From: Streptomyces sp. NBC_00344
GTDB lineage: Bacteria > Actinomycetota > Actinomycetes > Streptomycetales > Streptomycetaceae
NCBI RefSeq assembly: GCF_036088315.1
Contig: NZ_CP107996.1
Coordinates: 2,004,501-2,068,500, forward strand
Reading direction: 5' to 3'
DNA length: 64,000 bases
Below are positions 1-8,372 of the stretch, one piece after another (the first letter of the stretch is position 1; the number at the start of each line of letters is the position of its first letter). The position numbers were made by a program, and so were the translations under genes. The notes below the pieces were generated by a model that saw only the letters and a program-made list of their open reading frames with translations, did no database searches and was not told the DNA's origin.

Positions 1-281
1 TCGAGCTCGGAGAGTTTGCGCCGGTAGACGGCCAGCGAGGCAGGACACAGATCGCCCGCCGGGTGCCCGGCACGCAGGCACTCCACGAAGGGCCGGGTGT
101 CCTCCAGCTCGAACCCGAAGTCCTGGAGGGTTCTGATCTGCTGGAGCAGCCGCAGATCGTCCTCGTCGTAGGTGCGGTAGCCGTTCACCGCCCGCCGGGC
201 GGGCAGCAGCTCGCGGGACTCGTAGTAGCGCAGGGTGCGGGTGGTCGTCCCCGCTCGCTCCGCCAGCTCGCCGATTCGCAT
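1..281 (-). CDS. MerR-family transcriptional regulator (partial, C-terminus off window)
   Basis: The reverse-strand frame begins MRIGELAERAGTTTRTLRYY, the N-terminal winged helix-turn-helix of MerR regulators. It is followed by the usual wing (ARRAVNGYRTYDEDDL) and the start of the dimerisation helix (LRLLQQIRTLQDFGF). About 93 residues are visible before the frame leaves the window, so the effector domain is missing; two Cys residues (ECLRAGHPAGDLC) lie near the edge but do not identify a metal sensor. The ATG at 281 is preceded by no ribosome binding site and sits 7 bases after a -10-like TTACCT, so the mRNA is probably leaderless. It lies just downstream of the MFS gene in the same orientation. 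The effector and targets cannot be told from this sequence. Confidence 0.85.
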   Translation of the reverse strand, partial: MRIGELAERAGTTTRTLRYYESRELLPARRAVNGYRTYDEDDLRLLQQIRTLQDFGFELEDTRPFVECLRAGHPAGDLCPASLAVYRRKLSEL

Positions 282-288
282 GCCCCGA

Positions 289-319
289 AGGTAATCCTTG
301 ACGCCGACGTCAAGGCAAG
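289..319 (-). promoter_or_regulatory. MerR-type promoter with palindromic operator in a 19-bp spacer
   Basis: An 8-bp inverted repeat, CCTTGACG and CGTCAAGG separated by 4 bases, occupies 296-315. Read on the minus strand, CTTGCC (319-314) and TTACCT (294-289) are separated by 19 bp with the palindrome in between. That is the over-long spacer geometry known for promoters that MerR proteins untwist. The 3-prime end of the -10 is 7 bases from the merR ATG. Autoregulation is inferred. Confidence 0.55.
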
Positions 320-336
320 CACCGGGGGCCGGCACA

Positions 337-1929
337 TCAGACCGGAGCCGTGATCCGCTCGTCGGACGTCCGCGCTCCGGACTCCTCTCGCCGCCCGCGG
401 CCCGGTACGAGTACCCCCACGATCACGGTGCCCACCCCGAGGACCACCGCGCCGACCAGGCTGGTGTGCGCGACCGCGTCGGCGAAGGCGCTGTGCACCG
501 CGTTCACCAGTGCCTGTGCCTGCTGCGGCCCTGCCTGGGCGCCGGCCTTCCGCGCCACTGCGAGCCCGGCCCCCACCGAGTCCTGCGCGGCACTCAGCGC
601 GCCCGCGGGAAGCCTGCCGCCGGCCGCGTGGGCGAGGTGCGATGAGTAGGCACCGGACAGCACCGAGCCGAGAATCGCGATGCCCAGGGAACCGCCGAGC
701 TCGATCGAGGTGTCGTTGACCGCTCCTCCGACTCCGAGTTCCGACTCGGGGAACGCGCCCATGATCGCCTCCGTGCAGGGTGACAGGGCCAGACCGATGG
801 CCAGGCCGAGCAGGACGAGCGGCGCGACGAAGTCCCCGTACCCCGAGCCCGCATCGATACGGGTGAGCAGGGCGAGCGCCGCGGTACCGCCGGCCATCCC
901 CGCGGTGACCGTCACCTTCATCCCGAGGCGGGGCGTGAGCAGTCCGGTCAGGGCCGAGCCGACGAAGACCGCTCCGGCCAGCGGGAGCATCCGTACACCG
1001 GTCTCGAAGGCGTCGTAGCCGAGGACGAACTGGAGGTGCTGGGTCAGGTAGTAGAAGGCGCCGAAGACAGCCAGGAAGAAGAGTGCGACGGCGATGTTGG
1101 ACCCGGCGAAACCGCGGTCGAGATAGCGCCGCACGTCCAGCACCGGGCGCGGATGACGCAGCTCCCACACCACGAAGAGGATCAGGCCGGCGCCCGCGAT
1201 CACGGCGGCGGTCACGGCCTTGACACCCCACCCGAAGTGCGGGCCTTCGATGATCATGTAGACGAGTGAGCCGACGGAGACGACCGACAGAGCGCCGCCC
1301 ACGACATCGATCCTGCCGTGCTGCCCGGCCCTGGACGGCGGCACCAGAACCAGGGCTCCGACGATGGCCAGCGCCGTGATCGGGACATTGATCAGGAACG
1401 TCGCGGACCAGCCGTGGTCCCGCAGCAGCGCCCCCGCCACCAGCGGCCCGGCGGCGATGGCGAGCCCGGCGGTGGCCGTCCACAGGACGATCGCCCTGGC
1501 CCGTTCGGCGCGCGGGAAGGTCGCGGCGAGCAGCGAGAGGGTGGCAGGCATGATCATCGCCGCACCGACGCCCATGACGGCCCGGGCCGCGATGACTCCG
1601 GCCCCGCTGCCCGCCATGGATCCGGCGACGGCCCCGCCGCCGAAGACCGTCAGCCCGATGACGAGTGCCCCGCGCCTGCTGTACTTGTCGCCGATGGCGC
1701 CGAGCAGCAGCATCAGCGCGGCGTACGGGACGGTGTAGCCGTCGATGACCCACTGCAGGTCCGCGTCGCCGAGTCCCAGGTCCTGGGTCATGTCCGGTGC
1801 GGCGACCGTCAGCGCGGTGTTCGCCATCACGATGATCAGCAGACTCAGGCACAGAACCAGCAGCGCCCACCAGCGGCGCCGGTAGGGCCCGTCCATTTCG
1901 GCGACCGGCTGTTTCACGATCGGACTCAT
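337..1929 (-). CDS. MFS drug-efflux transporter, DHA2 (14-TM) type
   Basis: A 530-residue polytopic membrane protein, probably a proton-driven exporter of toxic compounds in the cytoplasmic membrane. It opens with a short cytoplasmic tail, then WWALLVLCLSLLIIVMANTA as TM1. The MFS motif A (GAIGDKYSRRG, about residue 77) and the DHA2 antiporter motif (GVGAAMIMPATLS, about 115-130) are present. Length and hydrophobic pattern fit 14 segments. The ATG at 1929 is preferred over an in-frame upstream start at 1968 because GGTGGAG lies just before it. The upstream start would also fall inside the operator. It is divergent from a TetR gene, the standard arrangement for a repressor controlling an exporter. 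The exported substrate is not predictable. Confidence 0.9.
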   Translation of the reverse strand: MSPIVKQPVAEMDGPYRRRWWALLVLCLSLLIIVMANTALTVAAPDMTQDLGLGDADLQWVIDGYTVPYAALMLLLGAIGDKYSRRGALVIGLTVFGGGAVAGSMAGSGAGVIAARAVMGVGAAMIMPATLSLLAATFPRAERARAIVLWTATAGLAIAAGPLVAGALLRDHGWSATFLINVPITALAIVGALVLVPPSRAGQHGRIDVVGGALSVVSVGSLVYMIIEGPHFGWGVKAVTAAVIAGAGLILFVVWELRHPRPVLDVRRYLDRGFAGSNIAVALFFLAVFGAFYYLTQHLQFVLGYDAFETGVRMLPLAGAVFVGSALTGLLTPRLGMKVTVTAGMAGGTAALALLTRIDAGSGYGDFVAPLVLLGLAIGLALSPCTEAIMGAFPESELGVGGAVNDTSIELGGSLGIAILGSVLSGAYSSHLAHAAGGRLPAGALSAAQDSVGAGLAVARKAGAQAGPQQAQALVNAVHSAFADAVAHTSLVGAVVLGVGTVIVGVLVPGRGRREESGARTSDERITAPV

Positions 1930-1950
1930 GCTGCTCCACCTCTCCCCGAC

Positions 1951-2013
1951 TTGCACATCGCTGTGCAATTACACACTGCTGTGCAATTTAGCTCGCTTCC
2001 GGGCGCTGTGCAA
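1951..2013. promoter_or_regulatory. Cluster of TetR-type operators between MFS and tetR
   Basis: TTGCACATCGCTGTGCAA (1951-1968) is a perfect 7-bp-arm palindrome with a 4-base centre. It abuts TTACACACTGCTGTGCAA (1969-1986), the same operator with one mismatch. A third half-site TGTGCAA lies at 2007-2013, directly before the tetR ATG at 2015. The sites fill the short divergent intergenic region, so one bound repressor could block both genes. The protein that binds was not shown; the adjacent TetR is the obvious candidate. Confidence 0.75.
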
Positions 2014-2014
2014 A

Positions 2015-2635
2015 ATGGGACCCGTGACCTCCGGACGAGCAGACGCCAACCGCCGCCGCATCCTCGATGTGGCACTCACCGAGCTGCTGCGCGACCCGGA
2101 TGCGTCGATGGACCAGATCGCGCGCGCGGCGGGCGTGGTGCGCCGCACGGTGTACGGCCATTTCCCCAGCCGAGAGGCCCTTGTCGCGGCGCTCGTCGAC
2201 AACGCGGCTGCCGCCGTCACCGACGCCCACGCCTCCGGTCGCGAGGGCGTCACCGACCCGGCCGAAGCGCTGGCGCGCGCCACCCTCGCGGTCTGGGAGA
2301 TCGCCGACCGGCACCGGCTCCTGGTGGCACTGGCCCAGCGCAGCGTCACCCTGGAGGGCATCAGGGAGCGCCTGGCCCCCGTCCGGCGAGCCTGCGCCGA
2401 TCTGCTCCAACAGGGCCTGGACGAAGGTGTCTTCCTCTCGCCGCTGCCGTCGTCCGCACTCGCCTTCGTGCATGAGCAGACCCTGTTCGGGCTGATGGAG
2501 GCGGTGAACGAGGGCGCGCTGCCGGCGGCCGACGGCGGCGCGGCAGCGGCCAACACGCTGCTCATGACGGCCGGGGTCCCGGCCGTCAGAGCGCGTGCCG
2601 TGGTGGCGTCAGCGCAGGCGGACCGCACTCCTTGA
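2015..2635 (+). CDS. TetR-family transcriptional regulator
   Basis: A 206-residue protein with an N-terminal TetR helix-turn-helix (RRRILDVALTELLRDPDASM, then DQIARAAGVVRRTVYGHFPS) and a C-terminal ligand-binding helical domain without a recognisable ligand signature. The frame is open further upstream to 1928, but that extension would be encoded by the operator palindromes. The ATG at 2015 gives a normal TetR N-terminus, although no good ribosome binding site precedes it; GTG at 2024 is an alternative. It is transcribed divergently from the MFS exporter and probably represses both itself and the exporter, with release by an exported compound. Confidence 0.88.
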   Translation: MGPVTSGRADANRRRILDVALTELLRDPDASMDQIARAAGVVRRTVYGHFPSREALVAALVDNAAAAVTDAHASGREGVTDPAEALARATLAVWEIADRHRLLVALAQRSVTLEGIRERLAPVRRACADLLQQGLDEGVFLSPLPSSALAFVHEQTLFGLMEAVNEGALPAADGGAAAANTLLMTAGVPAVRARAVVASAQADRTP

Positions 2636-2694
2636 TCCGCACGCCCGGCGCCGCTGTCGCACCCTGCCCGTACCGCGTACGGGTGACCCGGGAC

Positions 2695-3588
2695 ATGGCA
2701 GGCCCGCGGCCGTTCGATGCCGCGCCGGCCGACGCGCGACGAGCGGTTGCCGAGTTCGACGACGCATGCAACTGGCTCACGGAGGCCGGTGATTGCCTGC
2801 CGGGACCGCTCGCTGCCGAGGTCTGGGTGTTCGACGAGTCCCCGGAGCGGGTGCTGCTGGTGGAGCACCGGTGGCGGGGTTGGGTGCCGCCCGGCGGGAA
2901 GGCCGAGCCCGGTGAGACGCCCCGGCAGGGCGCTGCCCGGGAGCTTTTCGAGGAGACCGGCGTGCGTGCGGTTCTGCTCGACGAGCCCGCCGCCGTGGCG
3001 GTGCGTTCGTTCCGCGCCGACTGGACCGCGACACTCAGCCTGTCGTACGCCGCGGTGGTCGACGCCGGAAGTCCCCTCGGCCCGGAGAGCGGCCGGCCCG
3101 CCGGCTGGGCGGCGCTGGACCGGCCCTGGGAGAGCTGCCTCCCCGAGGACCGTCCCCGGATGCGGCGGCACGCCGACCGGATCGCCCGGCGGACGGTCCA
3201 CGGCCGGCGTACCCGCTTGCCCGCGGTCAGCCCGCGGCGGCGCCGGTCAGGCCGTCCAGTCGGGGCGCCGCCCGAGGTAGCGCAGGAGCGCTGCCGTGTC
3301 GTCGTACCCGGTCTGCGGATCCAGTGCGGACGCAAAGGCGAAGCCACGCAGCGGCTCGGCCAACTGTCGTGCCACAAGCGGAAGTTGGCGGGAGAATTCC
3401 GGGGGTGTACGGCTCAGTTGCCGGTGGTCAGCACCATCCGGAAGCGGGCCGCGCCGGACATCATCCTGTCGAACGCCTCCCCCGCTTCCTCCAGCGGCGC
3501 CTCCTCGGTCCAGGAGCGGACACCGCTCTGCGCGGCGAAGCGCAGGGTGTGCTCGGTGTCGACGGCGATGCCCGACGCATGGCCGTAG
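2695..3588 (+). CDS. Nudix hydrolase with an abnormal C-terminal run-on
   Basis: Residues about 40-150 form a Nudix domain. The Nudix box GX5EX7REUXEEXGU is complete (GKAEPGETPRQGAARELFEE followed by TGV), so a Mg-dependent nucleoside-diphosphate-linked hydrolase activity is plausible; the substrate is unknown. The domain appears finished by about base 3200. The frame then continues for more than 100 residues of arginine/serine-rich, unfamily-like sequence, first across a reverse-strand gene remnant (3247-3413) and then antisense to the alcohol dehydrogenase. This suggests the original stop codon was lost by a rearrangement or frameshift near 3200-3250. The start at 2695 (MAGPRPFDAA) is a guess: the frame is open to 2632 and no clear ribosome binding site is seen. 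Confidence 0.6.
   Translation: MAGPRPFDAAPADARRAVAEFDDACNWLTEAGDCLPGPLAAEVWVFDESPERVLLVEHRWRGWVPPGGKAEPGETPRQGAARELFEETGVRAVLLDEPAAVAVRSFRADWTATLSLSYAAVVDAGSPLGPESGRPAGWAALDRPWESCLPEDRPRMRRHADRIARRTVHGRRTRLPAVSPRRRRSGRPVGAPPEVAQERCRVVVPGLRIQCGRKGEATQRLGQLSCHKRKLAGEFRGCTAQLPVVSTIRKRAAPDIILSNASPASSSGASSVQERTPLCAAKRRVCSVSTAMPDAWP
3247..3413 (-). pseudogene. C-terminal remnant of an unidentified gene
   Basis: On the minus strand a frame ending in TGA at 3249-3247 reads with strong Streptomyces codon bias into a natural-looking protein end: RQLPLVARQLAEPLRGFAFA, then SALDPQTGYDDTAALLRYLG and RRPDWTA. No ribosome binding site or convincing start precedes it. A GTG at 3375 would give only about 42 residues. 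Upstream the frame dissolves into the end of the alcohol dehydrogenase gene. I read it as the 3-prime stub of a gene whose body was deleted. I do not recognise the family. Confidence 0.4.
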
Positions 3589-4451
3589 ATCTTCTTCGTA
3601 CCGGCGATGAGCTGAAGGCCGCTGACCTTCAGCTCGTCGGGGGTCGCGCCGACCACGATCAGCTCACCGCGCCTGCCGAGACCGTCGAGGGTCGCGGCCA
3701 TCGCCTCGCCGTTCGTGACCGTCGCCAGGACAACCTTCGCGCCGCCCAGCTTCTGCAGCTCTTCGGCGACGTTCTGGGCGGTGCTGTCGATGTAGTGGCG
3801 GGCGCCCAGCTCAGAAGCGAGCTTCCCCTTCTCGGCGCCCCTTGCGATGGCCACCGTCTCGAGGCCCATCGCGGCGGCGAACTGCACGCCGAGGTGCCCG
3901 AGTCCGCCCACGCCCAGGATCGCCACCAGATCACCGGCCCGTGCCGCACTGCGGCGCAGCGGGTTGAAGACGGTGACACCGGCACAGGCCAGCGGGGCGG
4001 CTTCCACAGCACTCAGCCCGTCGGGGATCCGGGCCAGTGCGACCGCGGGAACGACCACCGCGTCGGCGTAACCGCCGGGGTAGGCGACGCCCGGGATCTG
4101 CAGCTCCGGGCAGTTGACGCCGTCGCCCACACGGCATGCCTCGCAGTGGCCGCAGCTGCCGCCGTACCAGCCGACGGCGACACGGTCCCCGGCAGCCCAG
4201 CCGGTCACACCGTCGCCGAGGGTGTCGATGCGTCCGGCGATCTCGTGCCCGGCGGTCACCGGGAAGGACGTGCCGGGCAGCTGTCCCGAGAGGATCATGG
4301 CGTCCGAGTGACAGACGCCGCACGCCTCCACGGTGATCCGGACCTGGCCGGGCCCAGGAGTGGGCATTTCCGTGCGGATCAGGGAGAAAGTGCCGCCGGG
4401 CTCGGCGACCTGCATGGCGCGAGTGGGCTGAGAGGCGGAAGTGGCAGTCAT
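3414..4451 (-). CDS. Zinc-dependent alcohol dehydrogenase, MDR superfamily
   Basis: A 345-residue medium-chain dehydrogenase that would interconvert an alcohol and an aldehyde or ketone with NAD(P). The catalytic-zinc motif CGVCHSD (residues 44-50) and GHE (68-70) are intact. The structural-zinc lobe has its four cysteines (C100, C103, C106, C114). The Rossmann fold carries GVGGLGHLG near residue 180. The spacing resembles the AdhP/AdhA class of primary alcohol dehydrogenases. The ATG at 4451 has GAGGA about 8 bases upstream; the frame stays open far beyond that but without homology. It lies convergent with the damaged Nudix gene, and its stop codon is next to a gene remnant. The physiological substrate is unknown. 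Confidence 0.9.
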   Translation of the reverse strand: MTATSASQPTRAMQVAEPGGTFSLIRTEMPTPGPGQVRITVEACGVCHSDAMILSGQLPGTSFPVTAGHEIAGRIDTLGDGVTGWAAGDRVAVGWYGGSCGHCEACRVGDGVNCPELQIPGVAYPGGYADAVVVPAVALARIPDGLSAVEAAPLACAGVTVFNPLRRSAARAGDLVAILGVGGLGHLGVQFAAAMGLETVAIARGAEKGKLASELGARHYIDSTAQNVAEELQKLGGAKVVLATVTNGEAMAATLDGLGRRGELIVVGATPDELKVSGLQLIAGTKKIYGHASGIAVDTEHTLRFAAQSGVRSWTEEAPLEEAGEAFDRMMSGAARFRMVLTTGN

Positions 4452-4686
4452 GTGGATTGTCCTCGCCTTCGGGTGGGGGCGGAAGAACGCGACACAGCGA
4501 GGTGCCCGCTCCGTCAAGTGTGAGGGCCACCCGCTCCCCGTGCCATGCGCACCCGGCGTTCCGGTACTCCGTGCCCGGTGGCAGCGGCCCGGTGTGCCGC
4601 GCCGCGCGCCCGGTGGCGGCGGTCCGGTGCAAAGCGCCGCTGCTGTCATAGTGGTCGGCCCGCCCTCACCACTGCGAGGAAACCGA

Positions 4687-5259
4687 ATGAAGAACGCAGA
4701 GCAGCGCTGCGCCTGGGCGAACGGTTCCGACCTGATGGCCGCCTATCACGACGAGGAGTGGGGCCGCCCCTCGCACGACGACCGGTATCTCTTCGAATTC
4801 CTGGTACTCGAGGGCGCCCAGGCCGGGCTCTCCTGGTCGACCGTGCTCGGCAAACGGGAGAACTACCGGCGGTTGCTCGACGGCTTCGACCCGGTGAGAA
4901 TCGCCGCGTACGACGAGGCCAAGCTGGACGAACTGCTCGGCGACGCGGGCATCGTGCGCAACCGGCTCAAGGTCCGCTCGCTGGTGAAGAACGCTCGCGC
5001 CTTTCTCGCCGTCCAGGAGGAGTTCGGCTCCTTCGACGCCTATCTCTGGCAGTGGGCCGGCGGAGCGCCGGTCGTCAGCAGACCGGGCCCCGGCGACCCG
5101 CTGCCGGTGAGCACCGAACTGTCCGACCGGCTCAGCAAGGACCTCAAACGGCGCGGTATGACCTTTGTCGGCACCACGATCGTCTACGCCTATCTCCAGG
5201 CCGTCGGAGTCGTCGACGATCACAGCGCCGGCTGTGCGGCGGCAGCTCGGCGGAGCTGA
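4687..5259 (+). CDS. tag: DNA-3-methyladenine glycosylase I
   Basis: A 190-residue protein of normal Tag length that excises 3-methyladenine from alkylated DNA as the first step of base excision repair. It starts MKNAEQRCAWANGSDLMAAY, with HDEEWG next. The Tag zinc-binding set is complete: C8, H21 and, near the C-terminus, H179 and C183 with the H-x3-C spacing of the E. coli enzyme. The core EGAQAGLSWSTVLGKRENYR is characteristic of the family. GAGGA lies about 6 bases before the ATG. It is a single gene between the divergent alcohol dehydrogenase and the convergent dctA. Confidence 0.93.
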   Translation: MKNAEQRCAWANGSDLMAAYHDEEWGRPSHDDRYLFEFLVLEGAQAGLSWSTVLGKRENYRRLLDGFDPVRIAAYDEAKLDELLGDAGIVRNRLKVRSLVKNARAFLAVQEEFGSFDAYLWQWAGGAPVVSRPGPGDPLPVSTELSDRLSKDLKRRGMTFVGTTIVYAYLQAVGVVDDHSAGCAAAARRS

Positions 5260-5297
5260 GCCGCCGAGCTGCTGCCGGGGCCGCCCACCGGCCGGGT

Positions 5298-6662
5298 TCA
5301 GGCCTGCGGGGCGGGCTCCTTTTCGCCTTCGCGCGGCAGCGGTACGTCTTCCTGCGGCTGCCCGGCGGTCTGACCGTCGTCGATGAGCGTCGCCTCGTCG
5401 AACGGGATCCGTCCGGCCAGCACGGCCGCAGCCCGTTCCCTGTCGATCTCCTTCGTCCAGGTGCCGACCAGCACGGTCGCCACCGCGTTGCCCGCGAAGT
5501 TCGTCAGAGCCCGAGCCTCGCTCATGAAGCGGTCGATGCCGACGATCAGACCCACACCGTCGACCAGCTCCGGACGGTGCGACTGGAGTCCGCCGGCCAG
5601 GGTGGCGAGGCCCGCGCCCGTCACCCCCGCCGCGCCCTTCGACGCGACGATCATGAACAGCAGCAGGGAGATCTGCTCGCCACCGCTGAGCGGCTTGTCC
5701 ATCGCGTTGGCGACGAAGAGCGAGGCCATCGTCAGATAGATCGCGGTGCCGTCGAGGTTGAAGGAGTAGCCCGTCGGGACCGTGATACCGGCGACCGGGC
5801 GGCTGACACCCAGGTGCTCCATCTTCGCGATCAGCCTGGCCAGGGCCGACTCGGACGAGGATGTGGAGAGGATCAGCAGGAATTCCCGGCCCAGGTACTT
5901 GAACAGCATGAAGATGTTCATGCCGCCGATCAGCCGCAGCAGCGTACCGAGGACCACGAAGACGAAGAGCGCACAGGTCACATAGAAGCCGATCATGATG
6001 ACGGCGAGGGACTTCAGCGCGTCCACACCCGTCTCGCCGACCACCGCCGCCATGGCACCGAAGGCACCGACCGGTGCCACCCACATGATCATCGCGAGGA
6101 TCCGGAAGACCAGCCGCTGGATGTGCTCGATACCGCGCAGCACCGGCGCACCCGCCGGGCCGATCGCCTGCAGCGCGAAACCGGTGAGCAGTGCGATGAG
6201 CAGCGTCTGCAGCACCTCGCCCGAGGTGAACGCGGAGATCATCGTCGTCGGGATGATCCCGACCAGGAAGTCCACGGTCGACTCGCCGGCGCCCTGGGCC
6301 TGCGCCGCCCCCGTGTGCCGTACCGCCTCGGTCAGATGCAGACCGGCGCCCGGTTCCAGCAGATTTCCCACCACCAGGCCGATGGCGAGCGCCACGGTCG
6401 ACATGACCAGGAAGTAGCCGAGCGCCAGACCGCCGACCGCGCCCACCTTGGCGGCCTTACGGACCGAGCCGACGCCGAGCACGATCGAACAGAAGATGAT
6501 CGGCGAGATCATCATCTTGATCAGATTGACGAACCCGGTTCCCAGTGGCTTGAGTTCGACCGCCACCCCAGGAGCCGCGAAGCCCACCACGATACCGAGT
6601 ACCACCGCACCGACCACGGCGAAATACAGATAGTGCGTACGGTCCCGCTTCATTGCGGACAC
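5298..6662 (-). CDS. dctA: C4-dicarboxylate symporter, DctA/DAACS family
   Basis: A 454-residue membrane carrier of the dicarboxylate/amino acid:cation symporter family, predicted to import succinate, fumarate or malate with protons or sodium. The family signatures are visible: the serine-rich STSSSESAL stretch, the GYSFNLDGTAIYL motif, and the hairpin-helix pattern along the chain. The start is GTG at 6662, preceded by GAGGAGG on the minus strand. The C-terminus is a charged cytoplasmic tail. It is divergent from a sensor kinase/response regulator pair of the DcuS/DcuR (CitA/CitB) class, whose members in other bacteria sense C4-dicarboxylates or citrate and induce their transporter. The substrate is inferred from family and context. 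Confidence 0.85.
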   Translation of the reverse strand: MSAMKRDRTHYLYFAVVGAVVLGIVVGFAAPGVAVELKPLGTGFVNLIKMMISPIIFCSIVLGVGSVRKAAKVGAVGGLALGYFLVMSTVALAIGLVVGNLLEPGAGLHLTEAVRHTGAAQAQGAGESTVDFLVGIIPTTMISAFTSGEVLQTLLIALLTGFALQAIGPAGAPVLRGIEHIQRLVFRILAMIMWVAPVGAFGAMAAVVGETGVDALKSLAVIMIGFYVTCALFVFVVLGTLLRLIGGMNIFMLFKYLGREFLLILSTSSSESALARLIAKMEHLGVSRPVAGITVPTGYSFNLDGTAIYLTMASLFVANAMDKPLSGGEQISLLLFMIVASKGAAGVTGAGLATLAGGLQSHRPELVDGVGLIVGIDRFMSEARALTNFAGNAVATVLVGTWTKEIDRERAAAVLAGRIPFDEATLIDDGQTAGQPQEDVPLPREGEKEPAPQA

Positions 6663-6803
6663 GCTGCCTCCTCGTCACACGATGTTCCGATCCGCGTCCC
6701 TGACCATCCCGGCGGATCCCCGCGACTATCCACCACCCCTGTGACCCCGGTCACCCTTGAGTTCATTTCGTTCTCCCGAGAACCGCAGGGCACACTTTCA
6801 GCC

Positions 6804-8372
6804 ATGCAGATACCCCGCCCCCGGCCCCGCAGCCTCGCCGGCCAGCTCTTCGCGATGCAGGTCGTGCTGGTGGCGGTCATCGTGGCCGGATGTGCGGTCT
6901 TCAGCTATCTGTCCGAGCAGCGCCAGGCGCAGGCCGCCGCGCTGCGTCAGGCGACGGCTGCCGCGCAGGCCGTGGCGCTCTCGCCCTCGGTGCAGCAGGC
7001 GACGCTGAGCGCCGATCCGACGGCTGTTCTGCAGCCCTACGCCGAAGGGGTACGGCAGTCCACCGGGGTGGCCTTCGTGACGATCATGGACACCCACGGC
7101 GTCCGCTGGACCCACCCCGATCCGGCCCGCATCGGGGAGCACTATCTCGGGCACATCGGGGCGGCGCTGCACGGTGCGACGCACGACGAGACCTACACGG
7201 GCACCCTCGGCCCGTCCGCACGGGTCGTCACGCCCGTCCGGGCCGGCCACCGGATCACCGGCCTGGTCAGCGCGGGAATCACCGTGGAACGGATCGACGC
7301 ACAGCTCCGGCGGCAGGTGAGTGTGCTGCTGTCGTTCGCCGCCGCGGCCCTCGCGCTCGGTGGTATCGGCACGTACGTCATCAACGCCCGGCTGCGCCGG
7401 CACACCCACGGGATGAACCCGGCCGAGCTGAGCCGGATGCACGACTATCACCAGGCCACCCTGCACGCGGTGCGGGAGGGGCTGCTGATGCTGGACAGCG
7501 GGCGCCGGATCGCCCTGATCAACGACGGCGGCCGGGAGCTGCTGGGGCTGGACGAGAACGCGGTCGGCCGCAGCGCTGCCGATCTCGGGCTGCCCGCCCC
7601 ACTCGCCGGCGCCCTGCTCTCCGACGGACCGCGGGTGGACGAGGTCCATCTCACCTCCGACCGGGTCGTGGTCCTCAACAGCCGCCGGGTCTCCAGCGGC
7701 GAGCACCGCGGCACCGTGGTCACCCTGCGGGACCACACGGAGCTCCAGGCGCTCTCCGGCGAGCTGGACTCGGAGCGCGGATTCAGCCGCGCGCTGCGGG
7801 CCCAGGCCCATGAGGCGGCGAACCGGCTGCACACCGTGGTCTCCCTGATCGAGCTCGGGCGGGTGACCGAGGCCGTGGAGTTCGCCACCGCCGAGCTCGA
7901 GCTCGCCCAGACCCTCACCGACCATGTGGTGGGAGCCGTGGACGAACCGGTGCTGGCCGCGCTGCTCCTGGGGAAGGCCGCTCAGGCGAACGAGCGGGGC
8001 GTGGAGCTGGTACTGGCCGAGGACAGCGTCATCGACGAAGGGCTGCTGCCGGCCCGCGACCTGGTCACGATCCTCGGCAATCTCATCGACAACGCGGTCG
8101 ACGCGGCCCAGGGCAGCGAGGACGCGCGGGTCACCGTCACCGTACGGGCGGCCGGCGGCGAACTGCTGATCCGGGTGCACGACACCGGGCCCGGGGTCGG
8201 CGCCGACGACACCGACGACGTCTTCCGGCTCGGCTGGTCGACGAAGAGCACCGGCCGCGGCCTGGGTCTCGCCCTGGTCAGGCAGACCGTCCTGGGCGGT
8301 GGCGGTACGGTCACGGTGTCCGGCGCGGAGTTCGTCGTCAGGCTTCCGGTCCGGCAGGAGGCAACCGCATGA
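6804..8372 (+). CDS. Sensor histidine kinase, DcuS/CitA type
   Basis: A 522-residue membrane sensor. TM1 spans about residues 15-35. A periplasm-side PDC/sCache-like domain follows (about 37-170), then TM2 at about 173-193, a cytoplasmic PAS domain (about 208-315) and the kinase core. The dimerisation helix carries the CitA/DcuS-style phospho-acceptor H336 in QAHEAANRLHTVVSLIE. The N-box is NLIDNAVDAA (426-435), the G1 box DTGPGV (460-465) and the G2 box GRGLGLA (484-490). The ATG at 6804 starts just before TM1; the frame is open much further upstream, but that region is antisense to dctA. It overlaps the response-regulator gene by 4 bases (ATGA). The likely ligand is a di- or tricarboxylate. 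Confidence 0.9.
   Translation: MQIPRPRPRSLAGQLFAMQVVLVAVIVAGCAVFSYLSEQRQAQAAALRQATAAAQAVALSPSVQQATLSADPTAVLQPYAEGVRQSTGVAFVTIMDTHGVRWTHPDPARIGEHYLGHIGAALHGATHDETYTGTLGPSARVVTPVRAGHRITGLVSAGITVERIDAQLRRQVSVLLSFAAAALALGGIGTYVINARLRRHTHGMNPAELSRMHDYHQATLHAVREGLLMLDSGRRIALINDGGRELLGLDENAVGRSAADLGLPAPLAGALLSDGPRVDEVHLTSDRVVVLNSRRVSSGEHRGTVVTLRDHTELQALSGELDSERGFSRALRAQAHEAANRLHTVVSLIELGRVTEAVEFATAELELAQTLTDHVVGAVDEPVLAALLLGKAAQANERGVELVLAEDSVIDEGLLPARDLVTILGNLIDNAVDAAQGSEDARVTVTVRAAGGELLIRVHDTGPGVGADDTDDVFRLGWSTKSTGRGLGLALVRQTVLGGGGTVTVSGAEFVVRLPVRQEATA

Noticed and set aside
185-1939. 584-residue reverse frame overlapping the MFS gene.
   Set aside because: Arg/Gly/Ala-rich out-of-frame translation of the MFS gene; the MFS frame has real motifs and a ribosome binding site.
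1318-2475. 385-residue forward frame between the MFS and tetR region.
   Set aside because: It runs antisense through the MFS gene and out of frame through tetR; the protein is compositionally biased without any motif.
4545-6803. Very long open frame continuous with the DcuS-type kinase (would give 1275 residues).
   Set aside because: The part before 6804 lies over tag and antisense to dctA and encodes Arg/Asp/Gln-rich sequence without homology; such frames are common in GC-rich DNA. The kinase starts naturally at 6804.
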